Counted from the stretch's first letter, positions 46,208 to 55,894 are shown. The stretch: DNA of 64,000 bases from Corynebacterium mustelae (GCF_001020985.1 NZ_CP011542.1:2046001-2110000), one strand, 5' to 3'. A program made the numbers and translations. The notes: generated from the sequence alone by a model not told the origin.

Positions 46208-47071
46208 CTAGTCGGAATCCTCATAACCCAAAACCTCCCGATCAGCCTCTGATAACTCTACGTGCGCTAGAAGCTCTGGTCGCACCGCCTGTGTACGCAG
46301 CAAGGCTTGGTCCCTACGCCACCGATCGATCTTCGCATGATTCCCGGACAGCAACACCTCAGGCACCTCAAGGTCACGCCACACTCGGGGTTTGGTATAG
46401 CTTGGCCCCTCCAACAGCCCATGTGAAAAACTATCATCCTGATGGCTCAACGTATTGCCCAAAACACCGGGGATCAACCGAATCACCGCCTCGGCGATAA
46501 CCAAAACTGCAACCTCGCCGCCAATTAAGACATAATCGCCGATGGACACCTCACGCACCCGATAATGCTTACGTGCATCATCGATAACTCTCTGGTCAAT
46601 TCCTTCGTAACGACCACAGGCAAAAACGATGTGCTTTTCCCTACTCCACGACTGGGCATCACGCTGTTCAAACGGCTTTCCAGCTGGTGTCGGGATAAGC
46701 AATAGCGGCAATTCCTCGTCACCCCCCACACATGTCTGGTCACTATAGCCGGGATCATCGATGCCATTTTTCTCATCATGACGCGGCTTATTCACATGCA
46801 TTGCCGCAGTCTGAAGCGCCTCAGCTGAAGCCACCGGACCAGTTTTTAGCCTAATATCGTCCAACGCAGCTCCCCACACGGTGGGCTTCATAACCATACC
46901 CGGCCCGCCACCGTAAGGAGAATCATCGACTGTCTTATGGACATCCGTTGCCCAATCGCGAAGATCATGCACACAGATCTCCACGATCCCTTGCTCAATC
47001 GCCTTGCCAACCAACGCATGCCGAAGAGGTTGTACATACTCTGGGAAAATAGTAACTATATCTAGCCGCAT
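46208..47071 (-). CDS. trmD: tRNA (guanine37-N1)-methyltransferase
   Basis: SPOUT-fold enzyme methylating G37 of tRNAs with a G36 to prevent frameshifting. MRLDIVTIFPEYVQPLRHAL, DDSPYGGGPGMVMKP, the knotted SAM-binding region IGDYVLIGGEVAVLVIAEAV with IPGVLGN, and LLSGNHAKIDRWRRDQAL are diagnostic. 287 residues, with an extra 30-residue Asn/Asp/Lys-rich loop (around MHVNKPRHDEKNGIDD), also seen in some actinobacteria. It follows rimM by five bases. Confidence 0.96.
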   Translation of the reverse strand: MRLDIVTIFPEYVQPLRHALVGKAIEQGIVEICVHDLRDWATDVHKTVDDSPYGGGPGMVMKPTVWGAALDDIRLKTGPVASAEALQTAAMHVNKPRHDEKNGIDDPGYSDQTCVGGDEELPLLLIPTPAGKPFEQRDAQSWSREKHIVFACGRYEGIDQRVIDDARKHYRVREVSIGDYVLIGGEVAVLVIAEAVIRLIPGVLGNTLSHQDDSFSHGLLEGPSYTKPRVWRDLEVPEVLLSGNHAKIDRWRRDQALLRTQAVRPELLAHVELSEADREVLGYEDSD

Positions 47072-47076
47072 GATCG

Positions 47077-47580
47077 CTACAGTTCCAACAAACCGTCTGG
47101 TGGCATAATAGTTACCGTGCCAGCTTCAATATCAACATCTGGAACAATATCGAAAACAAACGGCACCAGTACCTCTTTACCGCTAAGAAGAGTCACCTGA
47201 AGTATCGTACCGGCAGGGCCAGACATAACGCCTGAAACCTCACCTATTTTTTCACCGTTTTCCAATACCACCAGCCCTTCAAGCTCATGGTCATAAAAAG
47301 CTTCCTCGTCTTCGGATTTCGGCAACGGTTCCGCCCAGAATTGGGTGCCACGTAATGAATCAGCCATGGTTCGATCGTCGACTTCCGCAAATTTCACGAG
47401 CAGCCGACCCTGATGTGGCCGGGTAGCCGCAATTGTGAGATGATGCAGTTTTTTTGCTTGCTTCCCGACGAGCACTTGCCCGACTTCGTAACGAATCTCG
47501 GGTTCATCCGTGGTCACCTCTACCACCACTTCGCCTTTGATTCCGTGGGATTTAATTACCCGACCGATCATTACTTCCAT
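47077..47580 (-). CDS. rimM: 16S rRNA processing protein RimM
   Basis: Assembly factor for the 30S head that binds S19. MIGRVIKSHGIKGEVVVEV at the N-terminus, LLVKFAEVDDRTMADSLRGT, and the PRC-barrel with VLVPFVFDIVPDVDIEAGTV are typical. 167 residues. Operon with trmD; divergent from the cupin gene. Confidence 0.95.
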   Translation of the reverse strand: MEVMIGRVIKSHGIKGEVVVEVTTDEPEIRYEVGQVLVGKQAKKLHHLTIAATRPHQGRLLVKFAEVDDRTMADSLRGTQFWAEPLPKSEDEEAFYDHELEGLVVLENGEKIGEVSGVMSGPAGTILQVTLLSGKEVLVPFVFDIVPDVDIEAGTVTIMPPDGLLEL

Positions 47581-47646
47581 GGGCTTTTACTCTAGCAAAA
47601 TCACAACCATATTCTTGAAAGTCGGATGATCGCTAGACTCTAAAAC

Positions 47647-48060
47647 ATGAGCATTCCCACCAACTCCCCCGACACCTTCGGCACCGCCACCTACTCCCCG
47701 GATACGGCAGCCGACCACACCATGACAATCGTTGATGCACTGGACATGGCCCCAAGCCCCAAAACCACTGGGCATCTACCAGCGGTACAGCGGATACTCC
47801 AAGGCGACGGCGCAAACCTAATCCTGTTTAGTTTTTCGCCTGGCCAGTATCTCGCCGAACATAAAGCAGCCCATCCCATCACAGTGCAATGCATTGCGGG
47901 AACCTTAACCTTTGGTTGCAACGACCAAACTATCGAACTGACCCCCGGCAGAATAATCCACCTCAACGCTCATGTTATCCATCGTGTCGATTGCCCCTCC
48001 GATTCCAGCGCAGAAGAAAATATCCTGCTTCTCACAATGCTTACCGGTGAGCGGCAGTAA
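47647..48060 (+). CDS. Cupin-domain protein
   Basis: 137 residues with one cupin barrel: LAEHKAAHPITVQCIAGTLTF (motif 1, with H and E-type ligands partly changed) and IELTPGRIIHLNAHVIHRV (motif 2 with the last His). Such small cupins bind a metal or ligand as sensors or enzymes; no substrate can be given. ATG at 47647, 66 bases from the divergent rimM start. Convergent with rpsP, with a shared hairpin between. Confidence 0.75.
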   Translation: MSIPTNSPDTFGTATYSPDTAADHTMTIVDALDMAPSPKTTGHLPAVQRILQGDGANLILFSFSPGQYLAEHKAAHPITVQCIAGTLTFGCNDQTIELTPGRIIHLNAHVIHRVDCPSDSSAEENILLLTMLTGERQ

Positions 48061-48136
48061 CAGCTTTTCAAAAACGTGGCGACTGTACTGATTTCGTCTT
48101 AACTCCGAGATACCTGCATCAGTTAGAAAAACAAAT

Positions 48137-48171
48137 AAGGTATCTAGTAGATCAACTCCACTAGATACCTT
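48137..48171. terminator. Terminator between cupin gene and rpsP
   Basis: Perfect 12-bp stem AAGGTATCTAGT / ACTAGATACCTT, loop 11; followed on the minus strand by ATTTGTTTTTC, so it best serves rpsP. Confidence 0.8.
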
Positions 48172-48190
48172 GACATTTATTTAGGCGATC

Positions 48191-48685
48191 TTATTCCGCA
48201 GCAGTTTCCTCGTTAGCCTCGGCAGACTCTGCCTCAGATTCAGCTTCTGCCTCAGCTGCCTTTTCTTTCTCGGCGGCCTTTGCAGCAGCTTCTTCTTTAG
48301 CCTTACGCTTCTTTTCGGTGATTGCCTCAGCGGTTGGACCTTCGTTAGCCTCAGCCAATGCCTGGTTGAACAGCTCCAGCTTGGAAGGCTTGGGCTCGGC
48401 AACCTTAAGGGTGCCCTCAGCGCCTGGCAGCCCCTTAAACTTCTGCCAATCACCGGTGATCTTCAGCAGAGCAAGCACTGGTTCGGTTGGTTGTGCACCA
48501 ACACCAAGCCAGTACTGTGCGCGCTCGGAATCAATCCGAATCAACGAAGGCTCTTCTTTTGGCTGGTAAATGCCAATGTTTTCGATTACCTTGCCATCAC
48601 GACGGGTACGGGCATCTGCAATAACCACGCGGTACTGTGGGGTACGGATTTTACCCATACGCTGCAATTTAATTTTTACTGCCAT
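48191..48685 (-). CDS. rpsP: 30S ribosomal protein S16
   Basis: [40 protein letters not shown] and [19 protein letters not shown] are the S16 core. The start at 48685 has AAGGAG upstream; the frame open to 48736 is not S16. The 164-residue protein has a long Ala/Glu/Lys-rich C-terminal tail, common in corynebacteria. It precedes no rimM directly here: the cupin gene on the opposite strand lies between them. Confidence 0.96.
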   Translation of the reverse strand: MAVKIKLQRMGKIRTPQYRVVIADARTRRDGKVIENIGIYQPKEEPSLIRIDSERAQYWLGVGAQPTEPVLALLKITGDWQKFKGLPGAEGTLKVAEPKPSKLELFNQALAEANEGPTAEAITEKKRKAKEEAAAKAAEKEKAAEAEAESEAESAEANEETAAE

Positions 48686-48933
48686 TATGAGGCTCCTTGT
48701 AGTCACTGGGCAGTTCGGACACCACATGCTTTTCATGCGGCCGGTTCAACCCTTTTGGTAATAACTGCGATGTGACATACCGGTCGACCGGAGTCGGTGA
48801 CGGTGTAATCGCAGGCAAAGATAGTGTTGCCCTAAAGCAACCTCCAAGATCCTAGTTCACAGCGCTAGACGAGGTCAATTTGCTTCGCGCTTTTAACACT
48901 GCCATGTGCCCTAATTCACTACACTAAGAAACC

Positions 48934-49983
48934 GTGAATGGTAATCGGCAATGGTCTTTTCATAAAATACGGTCGAATGTAACCGACGGCAGCTTGAGCC
49001 GTTGGGTTGATGTGATTTCACCTGTAATTCCCGGCCTTGCATTGTGCACCGGTTTGGCGGCTGTTACCGCGATTATTCACCTCGTTACACTTCACTTTGT
49101 AGGAAGCTCTTCGTTACTACTTATCGCCATACTGGTCGGCTGCGTCACTGGAAATATCTGGCGACTGCCAGCTACTTTCACCACCGGGGTACGGTTTTGC
49201 GCTTCTCCCCTGCTCAAGGCTGGCGTGGCACTTTTGGGACTAAGCATTTCACTTTCGGCAATTGCGCAGTTGGGGTGGCAGGCGTTGATCGTGATTGCGG
49301 TGGTGGTTGCTGGCGGATTCAGCGCAGCTGTACTCGGTGGAAAGCTGTTAGGTTTGGCCCCAAGTCAGTCACTTTTGATTGGGGCCGGTTGCTCTATTTG
49401 TGGCGCATCCGCGATTGCAGCAACTTATTCAGTGTTAGGTTCTAAACGACACCACGAATCAGCGACCGCCATCGCCGTTATCACTGTGTTTGGCACCATA
49501 ATGATTGCCCTTGCCCCCACCATGGTTACCGGTTGGGATCCGACAGCAGCAGGCCTTTTCATCGGGGCTACCACCCATGAGGTCAGTCAAACCGTTGCCG
49601 CTGGCAGTATCGCAGGAGCTGCCATTTTGCCAATAGCGGTAGCAACAAAACTAGGTCGAGTACTATTGCTCGCACCCGCCGTAATCATCATCGGTGTAAT
49701 TCAAGGCGGCACACATCGCAATTACAGGCGGTTAGTGCCTGGTTTTTTGGTGGTCTTTATCATTCTCGTTTTATGCCGTTCGGTTATGCACATCCCGGAG
49801 CCTGTAATCGACGCAGTCGACATCCTACGGACGGTGATTTTTTCTCTGGCAATGGTGGCTCAAGGTTTACATGTCACATGGCCTACGGTGCGCCATTCAG
49901 GACTGCGCCCTGTGATTTTAGGATTGTTGGTAACAGCGGTGGTGATTGCGCTTGGGTGGGGTGGGGCGTGGCTTCTAGCGTAA
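48934..49983 (+). CDS. YeiH/UPF0324 family membrane transporter
   Basis: 349 residues with about ten transmembrane segments. The glycine-rich motifs LLKAGVALLGLSIS, LIGAGCSICGASAIAA and FIGATTHEVSQTVAAG are the family signature; members have been proposed as sulfonate or sulfate exporters. GTG start at 48934. The last nine bases overlap the convergent phosphatase gene. Confidence 0.85.
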   Translation: MNGNRQWSFHKIRSNVTDGSLSRWVDVISPVIPGLALCTGLAAVTAIIHLVTLHFVGSSSLLLIAILVGCVTGNIWRLPATFTTGVRFCASPLLKAGVALLGLSISLSAIAQLGWQALIVIAVVVAGGFSAAVLGGKLLGLAPSQSLLIGAGCSICGASAIAATYSVLGSKRHHESATAIAVITVFGTIMIALAPTMVTGWDPTAAGLFIGATTHEVSQTVAAGSIAGAAILPIAVATKLGRVLLLAPAVIIIGVIQGGTHRNYRRLVPGFLVVFIILVLCRSVMHIPEPVIDAVDILRTVIFSLAMVAQGLHVTWPTVRHSGLRPVILGLLVTAVVIALGWGGAWLLA

Positions 49984-51573
49984 CTGGGTGCCGTCGTAAC
50001 GCAATGTGTGTGCGACGAAAACTTCCGATTCAGCTACAGCCTTGTCAGCCACCCGCAACCACATCATGTCAACTCCATCAACTGTGACGGTAGCAATGGA
50101 ATAGCCATGAGCATCAAGTTCAATGTGACGCACATGGGAATTGGCAGCACGAATCTGGGTTGCCGAATGCTGCGAAATTGGGTTGTTTTCATGCAGTTTT
50201 AGCATGTCATCGACATTTGGGGCGCTAATCGATGTACACACCAACTCAGCTGCAACTAGTCGATCCTTATGCATGATTTCGTTTCCCCATTCCGAGTGAA
50301 TGTCACCGGTGAAAAACACCGTGTGCCCGCCCGCATCAGCGAGAATCTCTAGGAGCCGATCACGGTCATTGACGTATCCATCCCATTGGTCACTGAGCAC
50401 AGGTGTTGTGATGGGGCTTCCGATCATCTCCTGCAACGCCGATTGAACCTGATACGGGAGTGCGATTATATCCATCTTGGCCAGCATCACGGAGTTTCCT
50501 ATAAGCCGCCAGTTTGTTGTGGAATTTTCCACTTGCTTTGTAAGCCACGAAAATTGCTCTTCACCCACGACATCTGGGCTGCGGTTGGCTTTTAAAAGTT
50601 GCAGCGTCCCTGGTGCCGCCCGGTAGGTCCGCAAATCAAGCATCACCAGTTCTGCTAGTGTTCCGAATTGCAGTCTGCGGTACAAGTGCCCACCCTGCGA
50701 CGGGTTTGTGGCCCGCAGCGGTTGCCATTCGAAATACGCTTGCATCGCTGCTTTTCGACGTTGATCCCACGGCCCCTCCGACGGATCGTGATTTTCGGCA
50801 CCCCCGGCATAAGCATTATTGGCAATTTCATGGTCGTCCCACGTTACTACCCACGGAACAGCCGCATGTGCGGCCTGAAGATGTGGGTCCGTACGATAGG
50901 TGCCATACCGCAATCGATAATCGGCAAGGGTAACCGTCTCCCATTCGGGCTGGTGGGTACGTAGCGGGCCTAATTTTCCTGATTTTTCACCCGTCCCATA
51001 TTCATAAATGTAGTCCCCTAAATGTACTACCACGTCTAACTCGCCACGCTGAGCACGCTCAGCAATATCGCGATAGGCAGCAAAGAATCCAGACTCCCAA
51101 CTTGCACAAGAAGCAATGGCACACCGAAACTGGTCCACTTTACTAGTTGGTGCTGGGGTGGTCTGAGTTCTTCCCACAGGTGATATCTGGCCTAAAGCCC
51201 GGAATCGGTAGTAATACACCGTTGCAGGCTTAAGCCCGTACGGATCAATATGCACAGTGTGATCTGTTTCAACACTGGTGGCTGTTAACCCCTGCGCGAC
51301 AATCGTCGAAAAGCTTGGGTCAGGTGCAATCTCCCAATGCACGTCAACGTTTTCTCCGCGTCCAGATCCGGGCAGGGCATCCGGGGTAGGAGTAACCCGT
51401 GTCCACAAAATCACGCTAGTAGCCAGTGGGTCTCCCGAAGCCACCCCGTGTTGAAATACTTGGTGCCCGGATGGTGACTGCGCCAAAGTGATATTCGCTT
51501 GGTTAGCAAACCACGCAGTTGTTCCAGCCGCAACAGCTGTCCGAATGAACGTACGCCTTGATACATTACCCAT
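49975..51573 (-). CDS. phoD: PhoD-type alkaline phosphatase/phosphodiesterase, Tat-exported
   Basis: About 530 residues. The Tat signal SRRTFIRTAVAAGTTAWFA is followed by the PhoD N-terminal Ig-like domain (FQHGVASGDPLATSVILWTR). The metallophosphatase domain has VVHLGDYIYEYG, WVVTWDDHEIANNAY and TVFFTGDIHSEWGNE. It releases phosphate outside the cell and is usually induced at low phosphate; no Pho box was identified by eye. ATG 51573 chosen; a TTG twelve codons upstream is open. Two copies of GTCGAAAAGC lie inside the gene. Confidence 0.92.
   Translation of the reverse strand: MGNVSRRTFIRTAVAAGTTAWFANQANITLAQSPSGHQVFQHGVASGDPLATSVILWTRVTPTPDALPGSGRGENVDVHWEIAPDPSFSTIVAQGLTATSVETDHTVHIDPYGLKPATVYYYRFRALGQISPVGRTQTTPAPTSKVDQFRCAIASCASWESGFFAAYRDIAERAQRGELDVVVHLGDYIYEYGTGEKSGKLGPLRTHQPEWETVTLADYRLRYGTYRTDPHLQAAHAAVPWVVTWDDHEIANNAYAGGAENHDPSEGPWDQRRKAAMQAYFEWQPLRATNPSQGGHLYRRLQFGTLAELVMLDLRTYRAAPGTLQLLKANRSPDVVGEEQFSWLTKQVENSTTNWRLIGNSVMLAKMDIIALPYQVQSALQEMIGSPITTPVLSDQWDGYVNDRDRLLEILADAGGHTVFFTGDIHSEWGNEIMHKDRLVAAELVCTSISAPNVDDMLKLHENNPISQHSATQIRAANSHVRHIELDAHGYSIATVTVDGVDMMWLRVADKAVAESEVFVAHTLRYDGTQLR
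50750..50759 (-). repeat. GTCGAAAAGC motif copy 11
   Basis: Exact copy on the minus strand, preceded by C, inside phoD (Arg-Arg-Lys-Ala). Confidence 0.8.
51305..51314 (+). repeat. GTCGAAAAGC motif copy 12
   Basis: Exact copy, preceded by C, inside phoD; coding strand reads Ser-Phe-Ser-Thr, a frame different from copy 11. Confidence 0.8.
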
Positions 51574-51699
51574 AACCCGATTGTCAGTACCGAGTGGGAC
51601 ATGTTTCAAGCAAAATTAACGATCACTCATCTTCTCTCATTTTCTACTGACAATATTTTTCGGCTTTGCCTCAACGTGAGAACACCGCACAGGCGTAGA

Positions 51700-51709
51700 G
51701 CTTTTCGAC
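51700..51709 (-). repeat. GTCGAAAAGC motif copy 13
   Basis: Exact copy on the minus strand between genes; the only one preceded by T instead of C. Confidence 0.8.
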
Positions 51710-51802
51710 ACAAATACTAGCCAGAACCCACCTATTAGCCTTAAAACAAATGAAAAAAGTTTAAGCGGTTTCCGCCCTAGCAGTAACTGGTGCGCCTGTG
51801 GT

Positions 51803-52624
51803 TTAGAAGTCGATAATGATCCTGGAAACCCTGCCATCGTGGATTTCTGCAAAAACTGGGAACGTTCCATCATCGGCCAATGGAATACTAACGCCCGCTC
51901 CTGGGGCACCATCATCAAAGGCCAACTCGCTACCAATGCCACCTTCAACCGCAGCATTAGCTTTGGAGATTTGGTTATATGACAACGTATAAAACGGCGG
52001 CGCAATCTCCTCTACTTTTTCCAGCCGGCCGCATTCAACCGCCTCAACAACACTCATACCCACATCAGCAATAACGTCGACTGGGTTGTGAAAATCCACT
52101 CGATGTTCATAAACCCGCTGGGTATAAACATCCCTGAATCGCTGCGCGTTGTTGACTGGCTCGTGTTTCCAGAACGCATGAACGATCCACGGGTCGGCTA
52201 TCAATAATTGCGTCGATTCCACCGCAACATGTCCAACACGTACGATACTTTCATGAAAAGGCACCAATCCGTCATTCTCAGTGCCCATCGACGCAGATGG
52301 AACCTCACTGGTGTCCTCTACCTGTGCGTTTATAAAACCGTGCTTCCAATCAATGAAACTCTGAATCCGTAATTGGGCTTCCTCCAAACGCTTAATCTCC
52401 TGCTCAAGGTTCGTGAAAGCAGCAGGGATCATGTTCTCTTCCACCCGCAATGCCGCCAGCTCTTCGCGGCAGGCATCCAGTTCCAGCCTCACCGTTTGAA
52501 GTAGCCGGGCATCGCTATCACCTATTGATTCAGGTTCTTTTGCTTCAGATTCCGCAGCAAGTTGCTTCCAGGCGGCTGAGATTTCCGCACGCAATTGGTT
52601 AGTATCAGAGTCGGTGTCAGCCAC
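51803..52624 (-). CDS. Hypothetical protein with N-terminal coiled coil and DUF4241-like C-terminus
   Basis: 273 residues, acidic. Residues 1-95 are mostly helical and coiled-coil-like (LRAEISAAWKQLAAES, FTNLEQEIKRLEEAQLRIQS). From about 125 the pattern VRVGHVAVESTQLLIADPW ... DDGTFPVFAEIHDGRVSRII resembles domains of the DUF4241 kind, a tentative match also suggested for the SUKH fusion at 23869. No signal peptide. Function unknown. Confidence 0.6.
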   Translation of the reverse strand: MADTDSDTNQLRAEISAAWKQLAAESEAKEPESIGDSDARLLQTVRLELDACREELAALRVEENMIPAAFTNLEQEIKRLEEAQLRIQSFIDWKHGFINAQVEDTSEVPSASMGTENDGLVPFHESIVRVGHVAVESTQLLIADPWIVHAFWKHEPVNNAQRFRDVYTQRVYEHRVDFHNPVDVIADVGMSVVEAVECGRLEKVEEIAPPFYTLSYNQISKANAAVEGGIGSELAFDDGAPGAGVSIPLADDGTFPVFAEIHDGRVSRIIIDF

Positions 52625-52721
52625 TATCGTCTCCTTAAACTTACAAACTTCTTATTTCAACCAGGAGCCTGGAAGCTCAGGTATCGTAAAAACCACCTGC
52701 AATGCTGGTAGAGCTACCGTT

Positions 52722-53537
52722 TTAACGGGTTTTAGCCAAGCCAAACAGTTGCAAAACTTGTGGGATAAAAGCGATAACAGCAGCAGCAATCGCCGCGATA
52801 GCTGCAACTACACCAGCAACGATACCGCCTGTTGATGACGACGGATCGTTTGGCTTAGGTGCTGGATCGTTTGGTTGTGGCGCCGGATCATTCGGCTTTG
52901 GTGCTGGGGTACTACGTCCCTCAACACAGTCCGTGACGGTTTTCAGCATGCCACCATACACTTCTTCTTGCATCTCCCTGATGTATCGGATCATTCCGTA
53001 GCCAGGGCTGGTTTTAGGAATTCCGCCATATAGGGTATCGAGTTGGTTTATGGCAAGTTGTAGCTGGATTTGAATCTGTTTGGCCTCGTCTTTCGTATGA
53101 ACGGATTCCTTCATACCAAGAAAATTCGACTCCAAGTAGTTAATGATGAATTCAAGCTCCTTGACTTCACCGGTGCTGTATTTATATATAGTGCGCAGGC
53201 TCTTTGCCATGTCAATGGCATTCGTTTGTGGTAGATGCTCAGCTGCCCAATCCACCACCTTCTCGCTGCCGCCTGGTGTCTCAGCATTTTCCTGCACGTC
53301 TTTTAGACTTAATGTGCCAGTTGCAACTATCTCGTCAATGACCTTCTTAGCCTCCGCTATGATGCGTTGATTTGCGGCAGGCGCTTGAGACTTGTCGGAG
53401 ACAAACCGGCAGGTTCCCTTGTCATTATCGGTTTCTACGGTTAGACCGATCAATCGTTCATATGCTGAAACACTTGGGGTAGACATCGCGCACATTCCAG
53501 CACACAGACCAGCAATGACGATTTTACGGAACTTCAT
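52722..53537 (-). CDS. Secreted or membrane-attached hypothetical protein with PNDPAP repeats
   Basis: 271 residues. Signal peptide MKFRKIVIAGLCAGMCAMS cut near SVSA-Y. The mature part is helical and charged, with two cysteines (CRFVSDKSQAP, DCVEGRSTPAPKP). Then come three PNDPAP-type units and a C-terminal hydrophobic helix (GGIVAGVVAAIAAIAAAVIAF) with a short basic end (FGLAKTR). Overall layout (signal, domain, Pro spacer, helix, basic tail) parallels the HtaA-LRR protein at 19661. AGGAGAAG upstream fixes the start at 53537. No family recognised. Confidence 0.65.
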   Translation of the reverse strand: MKFRKIVIAGLCAGMCAMSTPSVSAYERLIGLTVETDNDKGTCRFVSDKSQAPAANQRIIAEAKKVIDEIVATGTLSLKDVQENAETPGGSEKVVDWAAEHLPQTNAIDMAKSLRTIYKYSTGEVKELEFIINYLESNFLGMKESVHTKDEAKQIQIQLQLAINQLDTLYGGIPKTSPGYGMIRYIREMQEEVYGGMLKTVTDCVEGRSTPAPKPNDPAPQPNDPAPKPNDPSSSTGGIVAGVVAAIAAIAAAVIAFIPQVLQLFGLAKTR

Positions 53538-53853
53538 ATTCACTTCTCCTGTAGAAATACAATCGGTAACCAAAGCCAAAATTTAGGCAAAGTTAAGTAT
53601 GTGCAAAGCATATGCTGTGGTGGGCAACTTCCCCAAACCAGAGAGATACATATCACCAAAAATCACAAATGAAGCTACGTACCATGCCATCAACGATGAT
53701 CAACCTGACGTACGGCGTTACTGGTTGGGTGGCAATCCCCCAGCACGGCGAACTCATGGTTCTGATCACGTGGAAGTAGGTTTCCCACACTTATCCCAAG
53801 ATAAATTCCTAATGCCCCACCGCCCCAAAGCCAGCAAAATGCTGGAAATACCC

Positions 53854-53917
53854 CAACTCGACTTTTTCATCGCCCAAGCCCTAAAACCAATCGCGAAACA
53901 CCGAAAAGGTCGAGTTG
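53854..53917. repeat. 62-base inverted-repeat family, copy D
   Basis: CAACTCGACTTTTTCATCGC ... GAAAAGGTCGAGTTG; core GCCCTAAAACCAA and GCGAAACA is close to copy B, in the same orientation. Confidence 0.8.
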
Positions 53918-54056
53918 CCCTTAAAAGCCTGTACTTTTACTACCCCATGACCACGTCTTGTGATGCTCACCGCCGGTAACTTCGCGCACCACACATGCCG
54001 TGTGGCAAGCCAATCCGCTGGCGGTAAGGCAACGAGAATCCACCCAAGGAAGCACA

Positions 54057-54100
54057 AATTTTTACGCCCCACCAATAGTCTATGGCGGGGCGTAAAAATT
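54057..54100. terminator. Terminator after ffh
   Basis: Perfect 14-bp inverted repeat AATTTTTACGCCCC / GGGGCGTAAAAATT, with U-runs on both strands. Confidence 0.9.
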
Positions 54101-54113
54101 GTGATGTTTAGGG

Positions 54114-55718
54114 CTATTTACCCTTTCCGAAATCCAAATTGTTCAGGTCGATATTTTCCATTCCCTTTGGCAGTTTTGGCATACCAGGCATCCCACCCAT
54201 GCCGCCTAGCTGCTCTTGCATTTTCTGCAGTTCCGCCATGTTAGGCATACCGGGCATTCCACCTGGCATGCCTGGCATTCCGCCACCACTGCGCCGCTTA
54301 GCTGGTTTACGTTTGCCGTTTTTACCTTTACGGCCTTTTGGCTTTTTCTTAGTGGCACTACGCCCACCCATTCCGGGCATACCCATCTGGCCTGCCATTT
54401 TGCCCATCATCTTCTTGGCCTCAAAGAAGCGCTCAATCAGCTGATTTACTTCCGAAACCGAAACGCCGGAACCGTTAGCAATACGCTTACGTCGAGATGC
54501 ATTAAGAATCTTCGGGTCTTGCCGCTCCTGCGGGGTCATGCCGCGAATGATTGCCTGAATACGGTCCAATTGCTTCTCGTCCACCATGTCAGCGATCTGT
54601 GACATTTGCGAGCCGCCGGGAAGCATCTTCAACAGGTTACCGATAGGACCCATGTTTCGGATCATGAGCATCTGCTTCAGGAAGTCATCCAGAGTCAACT
54701 CACCCCGGGCGAGTTTCTCCGCAGTTTCCATTGCTTGCTCTTGATCCAAGGTCTGCTCAGCTTGCTCAATCAAGCTGAGCATGTCACCCATACCCAAAAT
54801 CCGGCTGGACATCCGATCCGGGTGGAAAATGTCGAAGTCTTCCATCTTTTCGCCAGTGGAAGCGAACATGATGGGTTTACCCGTGACTTCACGAATCGAC
54901 AACGCCGCGCCACCGCGGGCATCACCATCAAGCTTGGTCAAAACGACACCGGTGAAGTCCACACCATCGCGGAACGCCTCCGCCGTCTGCACGGCGTCTT
55001 GACCAATCATTGCGTCAATAACGAACAGCACTTCGTCCGGATTGATCGCATCGCGGATATTACGTGCCTGGGTCATGAGGGTTTCGTCAATGCCCAACCG
55101 GCCAGCGGTGTCGACGATAACGAAGTCATGCTTTTTCGCTTCAGCCTCGGCGATACCAGCCCGAGCCACCGCCACCGGGTCACCATGAGAGGTACCCATT
55201 TCATGTTCGAGGGTATCGATAGAGGTGCCCGGGTCAGGGGCGAAGGTAGGCACCCCGGCGCGTTCGCCGACGATCTGAAGCTGCTGCACCGCACCGGGCC
55301 GCTGCAAGTCACAGGCCACCAGCATCGGGGTGTGGCCTTTTTGTTTGAGGTAGTGCGCCAGCTTTCCGGCGAGTGTGGTTTTACCGGCACCCTGCAAACC
55401 TGCCAGCATGACGACTGTTGGTGGTTTTTTCGCAAGGTTGATATGCCGGGTTTCGCCGCCGAGAATGCCGGTGAGTTCTTCATCGACAATCTTGATTACT
55501 TGCTGCGCCGGGTTTAATGCTTTGGATACTTCTACCCCGAGTGAGCGTTCTTTGATCCGTGCGATAAAACCGCGTACCACCGGCAGTGATACGTCGGCTT
55601 CGAGCAGTGCGAGCCGGATTTCGCGTGAGACCGCATTGATGTCAGCCTCCGTGACCTTGCCCTTGGAACGAAGCCCGCTTAAGGCTTGGCCGAGCCGGTC
55701 TGTTAGAGATTCAAACAC
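54114..55718 (-). CDS. ffh: Signal recognition particle protein Ffh
   Basis: GTPase that with 4.5S RNA targets nascent membrane proteins to the translocon. N-domain MFESLTDRLGQALSGLRSKG; G-domain GLQGAGKTTLAGKLAHYL, VACDLQRPGAVQQL, VDTAGRLGIDE and LTKLDGDARGGAAL; M-domain with the RNA-binding RKRIANGSGVSVSEVN. The C-terminal part is rich in Gly-Met-Pro repeats (GMPGMPGGMPGMPNM). GTG start at 55718 with AAGGAG upstream. 534 residues. Confidence 0.97.
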   Translation of the reverse strand: MFESLTDRLGQALSGLRSKGKVTEADINAVSREIRLALLEADVSLPVVRGFIARIKERSLGVEVSKALNPAQQVIKIVDEELTGILGGETRHINLAKKPPTVVMLAGLQGAGKTTLAGKLAHYLKQKGHTPMLVACDLQRPGAVQQLQIVGERAGVPTFAPDPGTSIDTLEHEMGTSHGDPVAVARAGIAEAEAKKHDFVIVDTAGRLGIDETLMTQARNIRDAINPDEVLFVIDAMIGQDAVQTAEAFRDGVDFTGVVLTKLDGDARGGAALSIREVTGKPIMFASTGEKMEDFDIFHPDRMSSRILGMGDMLSLIEQAEQTLDQEQAMETAEKLARGELTLDDFLKQMLMIRNMGPIGNLLKMLPGGSQMSQIADMVDEKQLDRIQAIIRGMTPQERQDPKILNASRRKRIANGSGVSVSEVNQLIERFFEAKKMMGKMAGQMGMPGMGGRSATKKKPKGRKGKNGKRKPAKRRSGGGMPGMPGGMPGMPNMAELQKMQEQLGGMGGMPGMPKLPKGMENIDLNNLDFGKGK

Positions 55719-55817
55719 GATCTTTTCACTCCTTGAGGTGACGCATTTTTAACGTGAGTAGTTAACGCATCAATACTAGCGGCAAGCCGGGTGTTTGGTC
55801 ACCTCCGACAAGGTTTT

Positions 55818-55827
55818 GCTTTTCGAC
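55818..55827 (-). repeat. GTCGAAAAGC motif copy 14
   Basis: Exact copy on the minus strand, preceded by C, between ffh and the next gene upstream. Confidence 0.8.
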
Positions 55828-55894
55828 GCCCCACAGGCGCGCACTGGCCAACGCTGCTAGCCGAGATATTCCCGGTTGTATTTCAGCTCACCGA

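Larger units (their letters stand above)
53538..54113. other. 576-base intergenic region with repeat copy D and a bidirectional hairpin
   Basis: Open frames here (for example 53599-53979) have no ribosome site and overlap the repeat, so they are not accepted. It holds repeat copy D and the ffh terminator. A TTTAGGCAAAGTTAA half-site near 53582 is too weak to call. Confidence 0.5.

Noticed and set aside
53580..53600. TTTAGGCAAAGTTAAG as a DtxR site upstream of the PNDPAP protein
   Set aside because: Only one half-site resembles the consensus.
53599..53979. 126-residue open frame after the secreted protein gene
   Set aside because: No ribosome site and runs through repeat copy D.
54606..55517. 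303-residue open frame opposite ffh
   Set aside because: Antisense shadow of the Ffh GTPase domain.
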